From assembly GCA_963807975.1 (NCBI GenBank), contig CAWEDV010000004.1, positions 62,001-126,000 on the forward strand: a DNA stretch of 64,000 nucleotides. Reading direction: 5' to 3'. Below are positions 16,970-25,453 of the stretch, one piece after another. The notes under the pieces were generated by a model that worked only from the letters and a program-made list of their open reading frames with translations, searched no databases and had not been told where the DNA came from. The translations under genes were made by a program, and so were the position numbers. Origin of the DNA: JAACFF01 sp963807975 (GTDB lineage: Bacteria; Chloroflexota; Anaerolineae; Promineifilales; Promineifilaceae). How positions within the stretch are numbered: position 1 is the first letter of the stretch; each line of letters starts with the position of its first letter.

Positions 16970-19900
16970 ATGAGCGAGAGCAGTATTAGGCCGCAAGAAC
17001 ATAATAAAGATTTTCTTTCCCAGCCTTTGTGGGCCGCGATCAACCTTGATTGGGAAAAAGCGATCTATCTAGTATTCATTATTCTAGCCATCATCACTCG
17101 CTTGTGGGGCTTAGGCGATCGTGTTATGAGTCATGACGAGAGCTTACATACGCAGTTCTCGTACCAGTTTTTTGATGGACAAGGATACCAGCACACGCCC
17201 CTCATGCATGGTCCGTTCCTATTCCACATTACCTCAGTGTCCTACTGGTTGTTTGGAGACAGCGATTTCGCGGCACGCGTTCCGGTGGCTATCTTTGGCA
17301 TCATCTTGGTCGTCATGCCCTATTTTCTACGCACCTGGCTGGGCCGTGTGGGCGCCTTATTCACCAGTTTCGTTTTCTTAATCTCTCCTTTCGTCACATA
17401 TTATTCTCGATACATTCGTCATGACGTTTACGTCATCTTTTGGGCTTTGATTGTTTTCATCGCCATTTGGTACTATTTCCGCGAACAAAAGGACAAATAT
17501 CTGTGGTGGTTTGCCGCAGGAACGGCATTGATGTTCGCTACAAAAGAAGTGGCCTTCATTTACGTGGCCATCTTTGGCAGCTATCTGATTGTGCGCTTAT
17601 TAGTTAAGGCATTGCCGATGGTCTGGCTGCGGCAAAATTTGGCCAGACTGCGCATACCACTGCTCGTGTTTGTAGCCGGTCTCCTGCTGGCCGGAGCAGG
17701 CTTTGTTGCCCAGCGGACCGTCGGTGAGACTGCTGCTCCGGAGGCAGCGGTTGAAGCTACGGAAGGGTTTGCGGCCGATCCCAATGCCGATCAAACAGCG
17801 GAAGCGCCGGCCACGACTAGCAGCAGCGAGACGGTGCTGCGATGGACTCAAATAGTTGGCATAGGTGTTTTGAGCCTGGGGCTGTTCCTCGCTGCGCGGG
17901 CCATGCGCCCAGAAATTGTCGATATGCCGGAATTTAGTCTGATCATCCTTTTTACGACGCTGCTTTTACCTTTGGCTTCCCCCTTGTTGACGACTATCGC
18001 GGGTTGGAATCCGACTGACTATACACTTAACCAGTGCCAATTGGCCGGCCAGGAAAGCATGTCCACCCTGCAAATTCTTGTCGGCCGGCTGGGTAATACC
18101 GTTTGTTGGTCTTCCTTCTTCGAGTCTGGTGTCGTGCGTTCCGGGCTTTTCTTGCTGCTGACGATGGTCGTCTCCATCCTGGTCGGTCTGTGGTGGAATA
18201 GACGGCGTTGGATCATTGCCGCGGTCATTTTCTATGGCATCCTGCTGACGCTTTACACATCGGTTTTCACGAATTTGAGTGGTTGGACCAGCGGCATCGT
18301 CGGGTCCCTTGGCTATTGGCTGGAACAGCAAGAAGTGCAACGAGGCAGCCAACCTTCATTCTACTACTTCTTTGTAGTGCCTTTTTACGAGTTCCTGCCA
18401 CTCATTTTTTCTTTCCTGGCTGTTCGTTTGTGGGCCCATAAACATAGGACCAGCCAGGTGGTCGGCTACTGGTTGAGCGTCATCATCTTGGCGTTCTTGG
18501 CCTACAGCGTCACCAACTGGGCTTATCTCGGTTTCGTGGCCTCCGCAGGCGAGTCAAGCATCATTCCCGGCGTTCTTGCTGCCAGCCTGGTCTTAAGCCT
18601 GGGCCTTCTCATCTGGCTTCTCGGTTATCGGGCGCGAATTATTTCCGACTTTAAATTAGAGAATGGCATCAGCGAGCTGTTCGAGGCACGTTCACTCTTG
18701 GAATTCGTGCCCTTCCTGGTTTGGTGGCTTTTACTAACCTGGATCGCCTACAGCTACGCCGGCGAAAAAATGCCTTGGTTGAGCATTCACTTTGTTATCC
18801 CCATGGGTATGCTGGTTGGTTGGTACTTTAATGAGAAACTGGCCTACGTTCGAGGTAGAGATCTTCTCTCCTGGAAATCGCTGCTGTTGGGCGGATTGAC
18901 TGTCCTGTTCATTATCGTGCTACTCATGATCATTAGCCCGTTGTTTCGCGGCCGCATCCAATTCGGGGATCAAGCGTTGAGCAGCTTGACAGCCATCGGC
19001 CAATTGTTGGGAGGAATTCTGATTGCAGCCGTGGTTGCCTTTATTTGGAGGCGCACTTATTTGCGTACGACATCATCGCTGCGCAATCCAATTCTAGTTT
19101 TAAGCTTTTTCGCCCTGTTTAGCTTGCTAACCATACGCTTTACCTATATGGCCAGCTTTCCCAATGCCGATTATACAACCGAGTTTTTAGTCTATGCCCA
19201 CGGCGCACCAGCCACCAAGAATGTCGTCCTCGATCAGGTAGAATCATTGTCCATGCGTTTGAATGGGGATAAGGGGATCAAGGTTGCCTTCGACAGCGAC
19301 GTCTCCTGGCCCTTAACCTGGTATTTGCGTGATTATCCGAACCGGGTGTTTTTTGCTGAAAATCCAACGCAAGACTTAAACCAATCTCCGGTCATCATTG
19401 TTGGCGCCAGAAACTGGGATAAGGTTGAGCCCTATTTGGGTAATAATTATGAGTATACGGAGCATACTTTTTTATGGTGGCCGATGGAGGAATACCGTCA
19501 AATTTCGCCAAATGCGATTCTTGGTGATCCCAAGGAGCCTTTAGACCAGCGGCGCGGTCTAGCCAACGCTGACGTGCGCGAAGCGCTGTGGGATATTTTC
19601 TTCTATCGCGATTATCAAAAATATGGGGATGTCTTTGGCGGCACGTATACTGCAGGTGAATGGCCATTGCGCCATAATCTGCGCCTCTATATTCGTAATG
19701 ATACTTTGCCAACCTTATGGGACTATGGTGTTGGAGCAGCCAGCATAGCAGGCTATGTCGATCCCTATGCCGAGGGGGAGCTGATGCCGGCTCCAGTGCT
19801 GGTCATCAATGAATCAGGCAGCGCCGGACTGGGTGCCGGTGAACTTTCTGGCCCGCGAAATATGACGGTTGGCCCGGACGGCCGTATTTATGTCCTGGAC

Positions 19901-20746
19901 TCCGGAAACAATCGTATTCAGGTATTTGATGCCTTAGGCAATGCCCAAGAAAGTTGGGGAACATCAGGCACAGAGGTTGGACAGTTCAACGAACCATGGG
20001 GCATCGCTGTCGATGACAGCCATGTCTACATAGCCGACACCTGGAATCACCGTATTCAGAAGTTCAAACTGGATGGAGAATATGTTGCAAGCTTCGGCAG
20101 CAGTGGATCACCGGCAGATTCTAACGACGGACTGGGGCTAGGCCTTTTCTTTGGTCCGCGCTCTATCACCTTACTCGATGATGATCGGTTACTGGTCACA
20201 GATACGGGCAACCATCGTATGCAGCTCTTAGACAGGGATGGGAACTTTGTGCAGCAGATTGGCGGCTTTGGCAATTTGCTGGGGCAAATGAATGAACCGG
20301 TCGGCATTAGTCAAGGCCCCAATGGCTCATTATTCCTGGCGGACACATGGAATGGTCGTGTTCAGGAGTTCACCCCAGATTTCTTTGCTCTGAACGAATG
20401 GCCCGTCGATGCCTGGAGCGGCACCTCGATTAACAACAAGCCCTATACGGCCGTAGACAGCGCTGGACGCATTTACGTCACCGATCCTGAAGGGTATCGC
20501 GTCCTGATCTTCAACCCGGATGGCAGCTACTTGGCCCGATTTGGTTCATTTGGCAATGAGACTAGCAACTTCGGTTTGCCCAACGGTATCGCCATCGACG
20601 ATCAGAATTTCGTTTATATCTCTGATTCGGGGAACAACCGCATCTTGAAGTTTGCGCCGTTGTTTGGAGCGCAGCTAAACCTGGATGAGGAATCATCGTC
20701 TGGTGGCGCGGACTTTGATGCTGCGGAAGAAGCAGGTGAAAACTAA
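16970..20746 (+). CDS. Agl23-like (TIGR03663) membrane protein fused to a C-terminal NHL beta-propeller
   Basis: About 1258 aa. The first part (to about 700) is a polytopic GT-C-like domain of the Agl23/TIGR03663 type: TM1, then VMSHDESLHTQFSYQF with the acidic DE motif, HTPLMHGPFLFH, DFAARVPVAIFG, and YYSRYIRHDVY. A soluble segment follows (about 700-950). Then NHL repeats run to the C-terminus (about 955-1235), each with the pattern GPRNMTVGPDGRIYVLDSGN-NRIQVF; six blades can be counted roughly (IYVLDSGNNR, VYIADTWNHR, LLVTDTGNHR, LFLADTWNGR, IYVTDPEGYR, VYISDSGNNR). The propeller should face outside. AGAGGA precedes the ATG at 16970; an in-frame ATG lies at 16952. Probable sugar-transfer or flipping partner; exact reaction unknown. 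Confidence 0.85.
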   Translation: MSESSIRPQEHNKDFLSQPLWAAINLDWEKAIYLVFIILAIITRLWGLGDRVMSHDESLHTQFSYQFFDGQGYQHTPLMHGPFLFHITSVSYWLFGDSDFAARVPVAIFGIILVVMPYFLRTWLGRVGALFTSFVFLISPFVTYYSRYIRHDVYVIFWALIVFIAIWYYFREQKDKYLWWFAAGTALMFATKEVAFIYVAIFGSYLIVRLLVKALPMVWLRQNLARLRIPLLVFVAGLLLAGAGFVAQRTVGETAAPEAAVEATEGFAADPNADQTAEAPATTSSSETVLRWTQIVGIGVLSLGLFLAARAMRPEIVDMPEFSLIILFTTLLLPLASPLLTTIAGWNPTDYTLNQCQLAGQESMSTLQILVGRLGNTVCWSSFFESGVVRSGLFLLLTMVVSILVGLWWNRRRWIIAAVIFYGILLTLYTSVFTNLSGWTSGIVGSLGYWLEQQEVQRGSQPSFYYFFVVPFYEFLPLIFSFLAVRLWAHKHRTSQVVGYWLSVIILAFLAYSVTNWAYLGFVASAGESSIIPGVLAASLVLSLGLLIWLLGYRARIISDFKLENGISELFEARSLLEFVPFLVWWLLLTWIAYSYAGEKMPWLSIHFVIPMGMLVGWYFNEKLAYVRGRDLLSWKSLLLGGLTVLFIIVLLMIISPLFRGRIQFGDQALSSLTAIGQLLGGILIAAVVAFIWRRTYLRTTSSLRNPILVLSFFALFSLLTIRFTYMASFPNADYTTEFLVYAHGAPATKNVVLDQVESLSMRLNGDKGIKVAFDSDVSWPLTWYLRDYPNRVFFAENPTQDLNQSPVIIVGARNWDKVEPYLGNNYEYTEHTFLWWPMEEYRQISPNAILGDPKEPLDQRRGLANADVREALWDIFFYRDYQKYGDVFGGTYTAGEWPLRHNLRLYIRNDTLPTLWDYGVGAASIAGYVDPYAEGELMPAPVLVINESGSAGLGAGELSGPRNMTVGPDGRIYVLDSGNNRIQVFDALGNAQESWGTSGTEVGQFNEPWGIAVDDSHVYIADTWNHRIQKFKLDGEYVASFGSSGSPADSNDGLGLGLFFGPRSITLLDDDRLLVTDTGNHRMQLLDRDGNFVQQIGGFGNLLGQMNEPVGISQGPNGSLFLADTWNGRVQEFTPDFFALNEWPVDAWSGTSINNKPYTAVDSAGRIYVTDPEGYRVLIFNPDGSYLARFGSFGNETSNFGLPNGIAIDDQNFVYISDSGNNRILKFAPLFGAQLNLDEESSSGGADFDAAEEAGEN

Positions 20747-20754
20747 TATGATGA

Positions 20755-20794
20755 GGCAGCGCCGCTGGATAGAGAATAATATCCAGCTGCTGCC
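20755..20794. terminator. Hairpin between convergent genes (possible bidirectional terminator)
   Basis: GGCAGC (20755-20760) pairs with GCTGCC (20789-20794), and GCTGGATA (20764-20771) pairs with TATCCAGC (20780-20787), enclosing an 8-nt loop. A 3-nt/1-nt internal bulge separates the two stems. It lies between the ends of the NHL-fusion gene (+) and the phosphohexomutase gene (-). No T-tract follows on either strand, so it is not a classic intrinsic terminator. Confidence 0.45.
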
Positions 20795-20827
20795 GCGTCA
20801 AGAAGGCAAAGATAATCTTGAGATTAG

Positions 20828-22255
20828 TTAGGCTTTGGCTGCCATTTCCTCGCCAAAATCAAGCAGCGCCTGCACACGCTCGTCACTAGGTGCTTCCGCA
20901 TAAACCCGCAAGACAGGTTCCGTACCTGATGGCCGGATCAACAGCCAGCTGCCATCGTCGAGGTAATACTTAACGCCATCGGTTGTCTGTACATCCTCGA
21001 CATTCACGCCCGAAATTTGCGAAGGAGCCAGCTTAACCAGCATATCGACCATCGTTGCCTTGGCCACCGGCTGCTTGAGCTTGATATCCGTACGTTTGTA
21101 TTGGGCCGGCCCATAGGTAACCAATAAATCTTCTACCAGTTCATGTAGCGGTACGCGACCATCGGCCATCACTTCCAGCAAAAGCAGACCCATCAAGACG
21201 CCATCGCCTTCAGGGATATGCCCCTGCATGGTGATGCCACCCGATTCTTCGCCGCCCATTACCACATCCCCAGCCAATATGTGATCGGTTATGTGATTAA
21301 AACCAACCGGCGTCTCAACCAGCGGGAGATCGTATTTTTGGGCGATACGGTCCAGCATGCGCGTCGTCGATACGGTGCGCACAACCTTGCCATGCAAGCC
21401 ACGCTTCTCGATTAGATAGCGCAAGACCAATGAGAAGATACGATGCGGATCGACAAAGTTACCCATGCCATCCACAGCACCAATGCGGTCGGCATCTCCA
21501 TCTGTAGCCAGGCCAATATCCCAATGGCCCGATTGAATATCAGACATGAGCAAACCAAGATTGCAGGCAATTGGCTCTGGATGAATACCACCAAATCCCG
21601 GGTTCATATCGTGGCGAATATTCCGAACTAAGGTTCGGGTGCGCATCAGCACTTCACCAATTGCTCTCCGGCCCGAGCCATACATGCCATCAGCGACAAC
21701 ACGCAGTTCCGCTTCGTGGATTGAATCTAAATCGACCAAAGTGCCTAGGTGTTCATAATAAGCCCACGCGGGATCGAATTTAACAATACGATCTTGGCGG
21801 ATGGCGATCCCAAGATCCATCAAATTAGGCCCGCGCAGCGTATTCTCATTACGAGCCAACATGCGTACGATGCGTTTATTGGTCGCGGGGCTGGCGCTAC
21901 CGCCATAGCTGGCCTTCACCTTAACGCCATTGTATCTTGGAGCATTGTGACTGGCGGTGATCATCACCCCGGCGGTAGCCTTTTTGTGCACGACGGCGTG
22001 GCTGATTGCCGGCGTCGGCGTATCAGCCCGCGCCAACCAGGTTTGGACGCCATTAGCGGCCATAACGCGCGCCACATCGGCTGCATAGCGGTCAGAAAGA
22101 AAGCGTGTATCAAAGCCGATGATAACGCTAGGATCAGCACTGTTTTCCTCCAGGACATAATCGGCTATAGCTTGAGCAACAAGACGTAGATTGGCAAAAG
22201 TGAATGTGTCGCTGATGACGGCTCTCCAGCCATCAGTCCCAAAGTTAATGCTCAT
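20828..22255 (-). CDS. Phosphoglucomutase/phosphomannomutase family protein
   Basis: A cytoplasmic alpha-D-phosphohexomutase of 475 aa, which interconverts hexose 1- and 6-phosphates. All four family loops are present: the N-terminal FGTDGWRA; the phosphoserine loop TASHN with S102 followed by APRYNGVKV; the metal loop DGDADRIG; the sugar-binding GEESGG; and the phosphate-binding RPSGTEPVLRVY near the C-terminus. Length fits the family. Glucose versus mannose (or glucosamine) preference cannot be read from the sequence. Its product would be a precursor for nucleotide sugars or polyprenyl-phosphate sugars, which suits the adjoining block of sugar-lipid enzymes. It lies 49 bp downstream of the glycerate kinase gene on the same strand. 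Confidence 0.93.
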   Translation of the reverse strand: MSINFGTDGWRAVISDTFTFANLRLVAQAIADYVLEENSADPSVIIGFDTRFLSDRYAADVARVMAANGVQTWLARADTPTPAISHAVVHKKATAGVMITASHNAPRYNGVKVKASYGGSASPATNKRIVRMLARNENTLRGPNLMDLGIAIRQDRIVKFDPAWAYYEHLGTLVDLDSIHEAELRVVADGMYGSGRRAIGEVLMRTRTLVRNIRHDMNPGFGGIHPEPIACNLGLLMSDIQSGHWDIGLATDGDADRIGAVDGMGNFVDPHRIFSLVLRYLIEKRGLHGKVVRTVSTTRMLDRIAQKYDLPLVETPVGFNHITDHILAGDVVMGGEESGGITMQGHIPEGDGVLMGLLLLEVMADGRVPLHELVEDLLVTYGPAQYKRTDIKLKQPVAKATMVDMLVKLAPSQISGVNVEDVQTTDGVKYYLDDGSWLLIRPSGTEPVLRVYAEAPSDERVQALLDFGEEMAAKA

Positions 22256-22304
22256 AGAAAAACACCCTCAAAGTTTAGGTTATTCGGAAAGGCACTGGCA
22301 GCGC

Positions 22305-23699
22305 CTACTCCAATTCGTCAATTTCATCATCTGCGGGATAAGTTAAGATAATTAGGAGATCGTTGACGTTCGTGCCGGTTGGGCCCGGTGTCAACAATGT
22401 TTGTGGCGGCGCTTCTCCCACACCTGCCACGACCTCAGAATTACGGAATGATTCATCAAGATGTTGGAAGAAATGAAAACTATCATTGCGATCTAGGAAA
22501 GCAAGTGCATCAAGACCCAATAATCGACCGTAATCGGATGTATCCCCACTGACAACGGCGCCCGCAGCCTCCGTGGGCCCATCTTCCCCATCGGTGGCAA
22601 AGCTGGCGATCACCACAGATGGCCAACCATCCAACGCGATCGCTGCAGCCAATGCCAATTCCTGATTGCGCCCACCGAGACCATCGGCCTTGAGTGTTAC
22701 TGTCGTCTCGCCACCCAAAATCAAGCAGCGTCCCATGGGTAAATCTTTGGCGATTGAGGCGGCAACATGTGCGACTTCGCGTGCCTCCCCTTCCAAGCGT
22801 GCGGTCAATATCTGGGCCACAAAGCCCAACTGCATGGCTTTGGCCAAGGCACTGGTCGCCGATTGGCGGACATCACCGACGATTATATGCTCATTGGGAT
22901 GTTCAACTCCCTCTGGCGTTCGTGGCGTGTAGCTGAGGGTCTGCAGAATACGTTCCCAGACGGTATCCTCTATGTTTTGGACAATGTCATACCTTTTTAG
23001 GATAGCAAGAGCATCAAACGCATTCTCTTCGACATAGGTGGTAGGGCCACTACCAATCGCCTGCAGCGGATTACCGACAACATCGCTGAGAATGAGGCTC
23101 ACACAATGCGCTGGCGCCGCCATCTGCGCCAAACCACCACCCTTAACGCGATCCAATTGGCGGCGAACTGTGTTTAATTCGCTGATGGTGCAGCCACTGG
23201 CGAGGAGGGCGCCAGTTAAACTTTGCCAATCTTCTAGGGGAACAGCCGGCAGGGTCAATATCGCCGAGGCTCCGCCGGATATCAGGAAAAGGACGAGATC
23301 ATTGGCCTTCGTTTTTACCAACATCTGAATGGCAAGCTGCGTTGCACGAACGCTCTCGGCACCGGAAACGGGATGGTTCCCTTCCAAAAGCGTTAGCGCC
23401 GGATGCTCCAGTCCCGGAAGACCAACGGCAGTCTCACTGCCCTTCTTGCTGATGACCACACCGGCATGCAGATTATCGGCAAGCATCTGCACGGCTGGTT
23501 CGGCCATGGGGGCCGCAGCCTTGCCGACGCTTACCAGGAACACATGCCCTTGTTTAAGATCGTAGGCCAGATCACCAACGTGGAGAATGTCCCCTTCCAG
23601 GCTAAGGTATTTGCGTACAGAATCAGCCGGATCCGCGGCGGAGATAGCCGCAGACATTAGCTCTTCTACGTGGTGTCGATAATCTTTAAATTGTGGCAT
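22305..23699 (-). CDS. Glycerate 2-kinase, MOFRL-type
   Basis: A 464-aa soluble kinase that phosphorylates D-glycerate using ATP (the GckA/TtuD family usually makes 2-phosphoglycerate). The N-terminal GK domain (about 10-270) has LVSVGKAAAPMAEPAV, the NHPVSGAESV and LFLISGGASAILTLP motifs, and the LNTVRRQLDRVKGGGLA segment with its conserved Lys. The MOFRL domain (about 310-430) has LILGGETTVTL and GGRNQELALAAA and ends with ASFATDGEDGPTEAAGA. Length is typical. AGGTG stands 7 nt before the ATG. Its role beside the phosphohexomutase is not obvious: glycerate salvage from serine or glyoxylate pathways, or supply of phosphoglycerate. Confidence 0.93.
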   Translation of the reverse strand: MPQFKDYRHHVEELMSAAISAADPADSVRKYLSLEGDILHVGDLAYDLKQGHVFLVSVGKAAAPMAEPAVQMLADNLHAGVVISKKGSETAVGLPGLEHPALTLLEGNHPVSGAESVRATQLAIQMLVKTKANDLVLFLISGGASAILTLPAVPLEDWQSLTGALLASGCTISELNTVRRQLDRVKGGGLAQMAAPAHCVSLILSDVVGNPLQAIGSGPTTYVEENAFDALAILKRYDIVQNIEDTVWERILQTLSYTPRTPEGVEHPNEHIIVGDVRQSATSALAKAMQLGFVAQILTARLEGEAREVAHVAASIAKDLPMGRCLILGGETTVTLKADGLGGRNQELALAAAIALDGWPSVVIASFATDGEDGPTEAAGAVVSGDTSDYGRLLGLDALAFLDRNDSFHFFQHLDESFRNSEVVAGVGEAPPQTLLTPGPTGTNVNDLLIILTYPADDEIDELE

Positions 23700-23741
23700 T
23701 CGTTCACCTGGTTAAAAGGCACCCCTCTCTTGGCCATCCTG

Positions 23742-25067
23742 CTATGATTGCAGCGCAGCAGCCGCATCTTGCGCCGCCTCCTGCGCTAGTTTTGAGCCCG
23801 ATACCACCTGAAATACGGCATCGCCGAGTACGGTCATCGTTTTGCTGTTGGTGGCTACAGGTAAAGGCTGCGCACGTTCCAATTCTTGTTGCACAAAGCC
23901 AACATACAGGTCATTGTCTGTCCATTCCGCCAGAGCATCGCGTCGAGCCGGCAAAATATCACTCTCCTGGCTCCATGCTCCTTGATTAGAGGGCGCAATT
24001 AATTCGCTGAGTAAGGCGTAGGCTGCTTCTTGCCGTCCGGGGTCAGAGGTACTTATGGCCCAGGCCCATCCGCCTACCAATGGCGTTAGCGGCCTATCAA
24101 TCCCCGGTGTCACTGTGAATTCCATGGGTAAGCCCGTGGTATTTTGGCTTAAGAAATAATCAGACCGCGTGCGCACGATGTTGGCGCCGCCGCCCAGGAA
24201 GAGCTGCCACGATTGATCAACCACACTCAGACTGCTGCTTTGAGGTACCAAGAACTCGGTCTCGCGTGCATCCTGCAAGGCTTCCAGGGCCACAGTCAAA
24301 GGTTCAACCTGCAATGCCGGCTGCCCTGACTCGTTTTGAACGGTGCCGCCGGCATCAAGATAAAACTGCAGCGCTAAAATGGCACCTTCTGAACCGCCGG
24401 CAGCGAAAACCATACTCCTTTCCGGCTCAGATATGAGCCTATCCCAGGTCAAGGGCAATGTTGATGTTAAGGCGTTGCTGTTATAGACTAAGTGGGGCTG
24501 CCAAGTCAGGGCAAAAGGGTAGCCCAGGGTACGATCCTGCGCTTGGGACATTTCCAGGGCCGGGGGAAATAATTCTTCTAATGAATCAGGATCTAAACGA
24601 TCATCAAGAGGAAAAATGAGATTCTCATTGGCCGAAGAATCGAGCAGTTCGGTAGGAATGGCAATAAGGTCCGGCAAAACAGAGGGGGACACGTTGCGAC
24701 CCGTGCGCAAATAGCTGAGGATTCCGCCGTCGCCCAAAACCCTTTTTTGCTCCACCCTAATGACAACTTCGGGATGCTGGGTATTGAAATTCGTGATCTG
24801 GTCGGCCAAGGTCTGTGTTCCCGCTTCAGTGCGTACAGCGATGTCAGGCGGTATCCAGACCTTTAGATCAACTGAAGAGGGCGTTGCCGTGGGTGGAACC
24901 TCAAATACAAGGGTAGCCGGCACTGCTTCCACGGTTGCGTCAGGTGTAACGGTTCCGAATGTATCATCGGCAACTGCTTCCGGATCCGCGGCACTTTCCA
25001 GCAAATCACACGCTGTAAGGGCAACAGAGAATAGAAGAAGAGCTAAGATGAACCATTTCACACGCAT
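23742..25067 (-). CDS. Extracellular solute-binding lipoprotein (ABC sugar-type), orphan
   Basis: About 441 aa. The start at 25067 (MRVKW) gives a classic lipoprotein signal: two basic residues, a hydrophobic core FILALLLFSVALT, and lipobox LTAC. A Thr/Pro-rich linker with PTATPS follows, then a type-1 solute-binding domain (from about LKVWIPPDI): ITNFNTQHPEVVIRVEQKR, an SYLRTGRNVSP segment, and the C-terminal LVGGWAWAIST typical of sugar-binding proteins. A longer reading from a TTG at 25118 has no merit, because a promoter (25075-25103) lies inside it. No permease or ATPase genes are nearby, so the transporter partner is elsewhere, or the protein acts as a receptor. Confidence 0.88.
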   Translation of the reverse strand: MRVKWFILALLLFSVALTACDLLESAADPEAVADDTFGTVTPDATVEAVPATLVFEVPPTATPSSVDLKVWIPPDIAVRTEAGTQTLADQITNFNTQHPEVVIRVEQKRVLGDGGILSYLRTGRNVSPSVLPDLIAIPTELLDSSANENLIFPLDDRLDPDSLEELFPPALEMSQAQDRTLGYPFALTWQPHLVYNSNALTSTLPLTWDRLISEPERSMVFAAGGSEGAILALQFYLDAGGTVQNESGQPALQVEPLTVALEALQDARETEFLVPQSSSLSVVDQSWQLFLGGGANIVRTRSDYFLSQNTTGLPMEFTVTPGIDRPLTPLVGGWAWAISTSDPGRQEAAYALLSELIAPSNQGAWSQESDILPARRDALAEWTDNDLYVGFVQQELERAQPLPVATNSKTMTVLGDAVFQVVSGSKLAQEAAQDAAAALQS

Positions 25068-25074
25068 AGAGCAA

Positions 25075-25103
25075 AGTATAGTCACGAAATAGAAAACAGT
25101 AAA
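25075..25103 (-). promoter_or_regulatory. Promoter giving a leaderless mRNA for the solute-binding lipoprotein
   Basis: On the minus strand TTTACT (25098-25103) and TATACT (25075-25080) are 17 bp apart. The -10 ends 7 nt before the ATG at 25067, so the transcript should begin at the start codon. No Shine-Dalgarno is present in the 7-nt gap. This supports both the short start and leaderless translation. Confidence 0.55.
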
Positions 25104-25326
25104 TGATAAACGACCCAAACCATAGGAAACTTGGTTTTGAACAGAAACCTTCTTTGCTTCTTAGGTGCATAGGAGGCATTCTCAGAATAACCGGGTTTCT
25201 GTCTCCGCATTTGCGATCCGACCAGACTTGAGCTATTCTCGGTTCATGGTTTACTTTGCAGGGCACACGCAATCGATATTTCGCCTGGGAGTTATTGGCG
25301 CCGAACTGGCCTTACCTTCATTAAAC

Positions 25327-25406
25327 GCGCCTCCTGAATGATTGTTATGTAAACTAATAGGCATTATTTAGTAAAGTCGAGGCGCAGCAAACGCCTCGAC
25401 TTTTTT
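25327..25406 (+). promoter_or_regulatory. Candidate transcription attenuator in the leader of the ABC-F gene
   Basis: An intrinsic terminator (stem 25376-25384 with 25392-25400, loop of 7 nt, U-tract 25401-25406) lies about 50 bp upstream of the ABC-F ATG. No + strand gene ends within about 4.5 kb upstream, so there is no obvious gene for it to terminate. GCGCCTC (25327-25333) is exactly complementary to GAGGCGC (25379-25385) in the terminator's 5' arm, so an antiterminator can form. GGCGC (25297-25301) could in turn pair with the antiterminator. The rest of the 335-bp gap (25119-25453) shows nothing else clear. A weak promoter at 25342-25370 (TTGTTA-17-TATTTA) would instead start the mRNA at the stem, which would argue against attenuation. 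Confidence 0.5.
25373..25406 (+). terminator. Intrinsic terminator upstream of the ABC-F gene
   Basis: The perfect 9-bp stem GTCGAGGCG/CGCCTCGAC, extendable by three A-U pairs, has a 7-nt loop and is followed by TTTTTTGTTTTT on the + strand. By its structure it is the strongest terminator in the window. Confidence 0.8.
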
Positions 25407-25426
25407 GTTTTTAGGACAGCAAAGGC

Positions 25427-25450
25427 ATGAGCCTCTGTTCTGTGGAGTAG
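25427..25450 (+). other. Seven-codon uORF covering the ABC-F Shine-Dalgarno
   Basis: ATG at 25427 opens the peptide MSLCSVE, whose TAG ends 3 nt before the ABC-F ATG. Its GTG-GAG codons contain the GGAG Shine-Dalgarno of the ABC-F gene, so translation of the uORF would directly affect ABC-F initiation. AGGA lies 10 nt before its ATG. Short ORFs arise by chance, hence low confidence. Confidence 0.3.
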
Positions 25451-25453
25451 AAA

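Noticed and set aside
25338..25352. Four-codon ORF (MIVM) in the ABC-F leader
   Set aside because: Too short, no Shine-Dalgarno, and no amino acid bias; likely chance.
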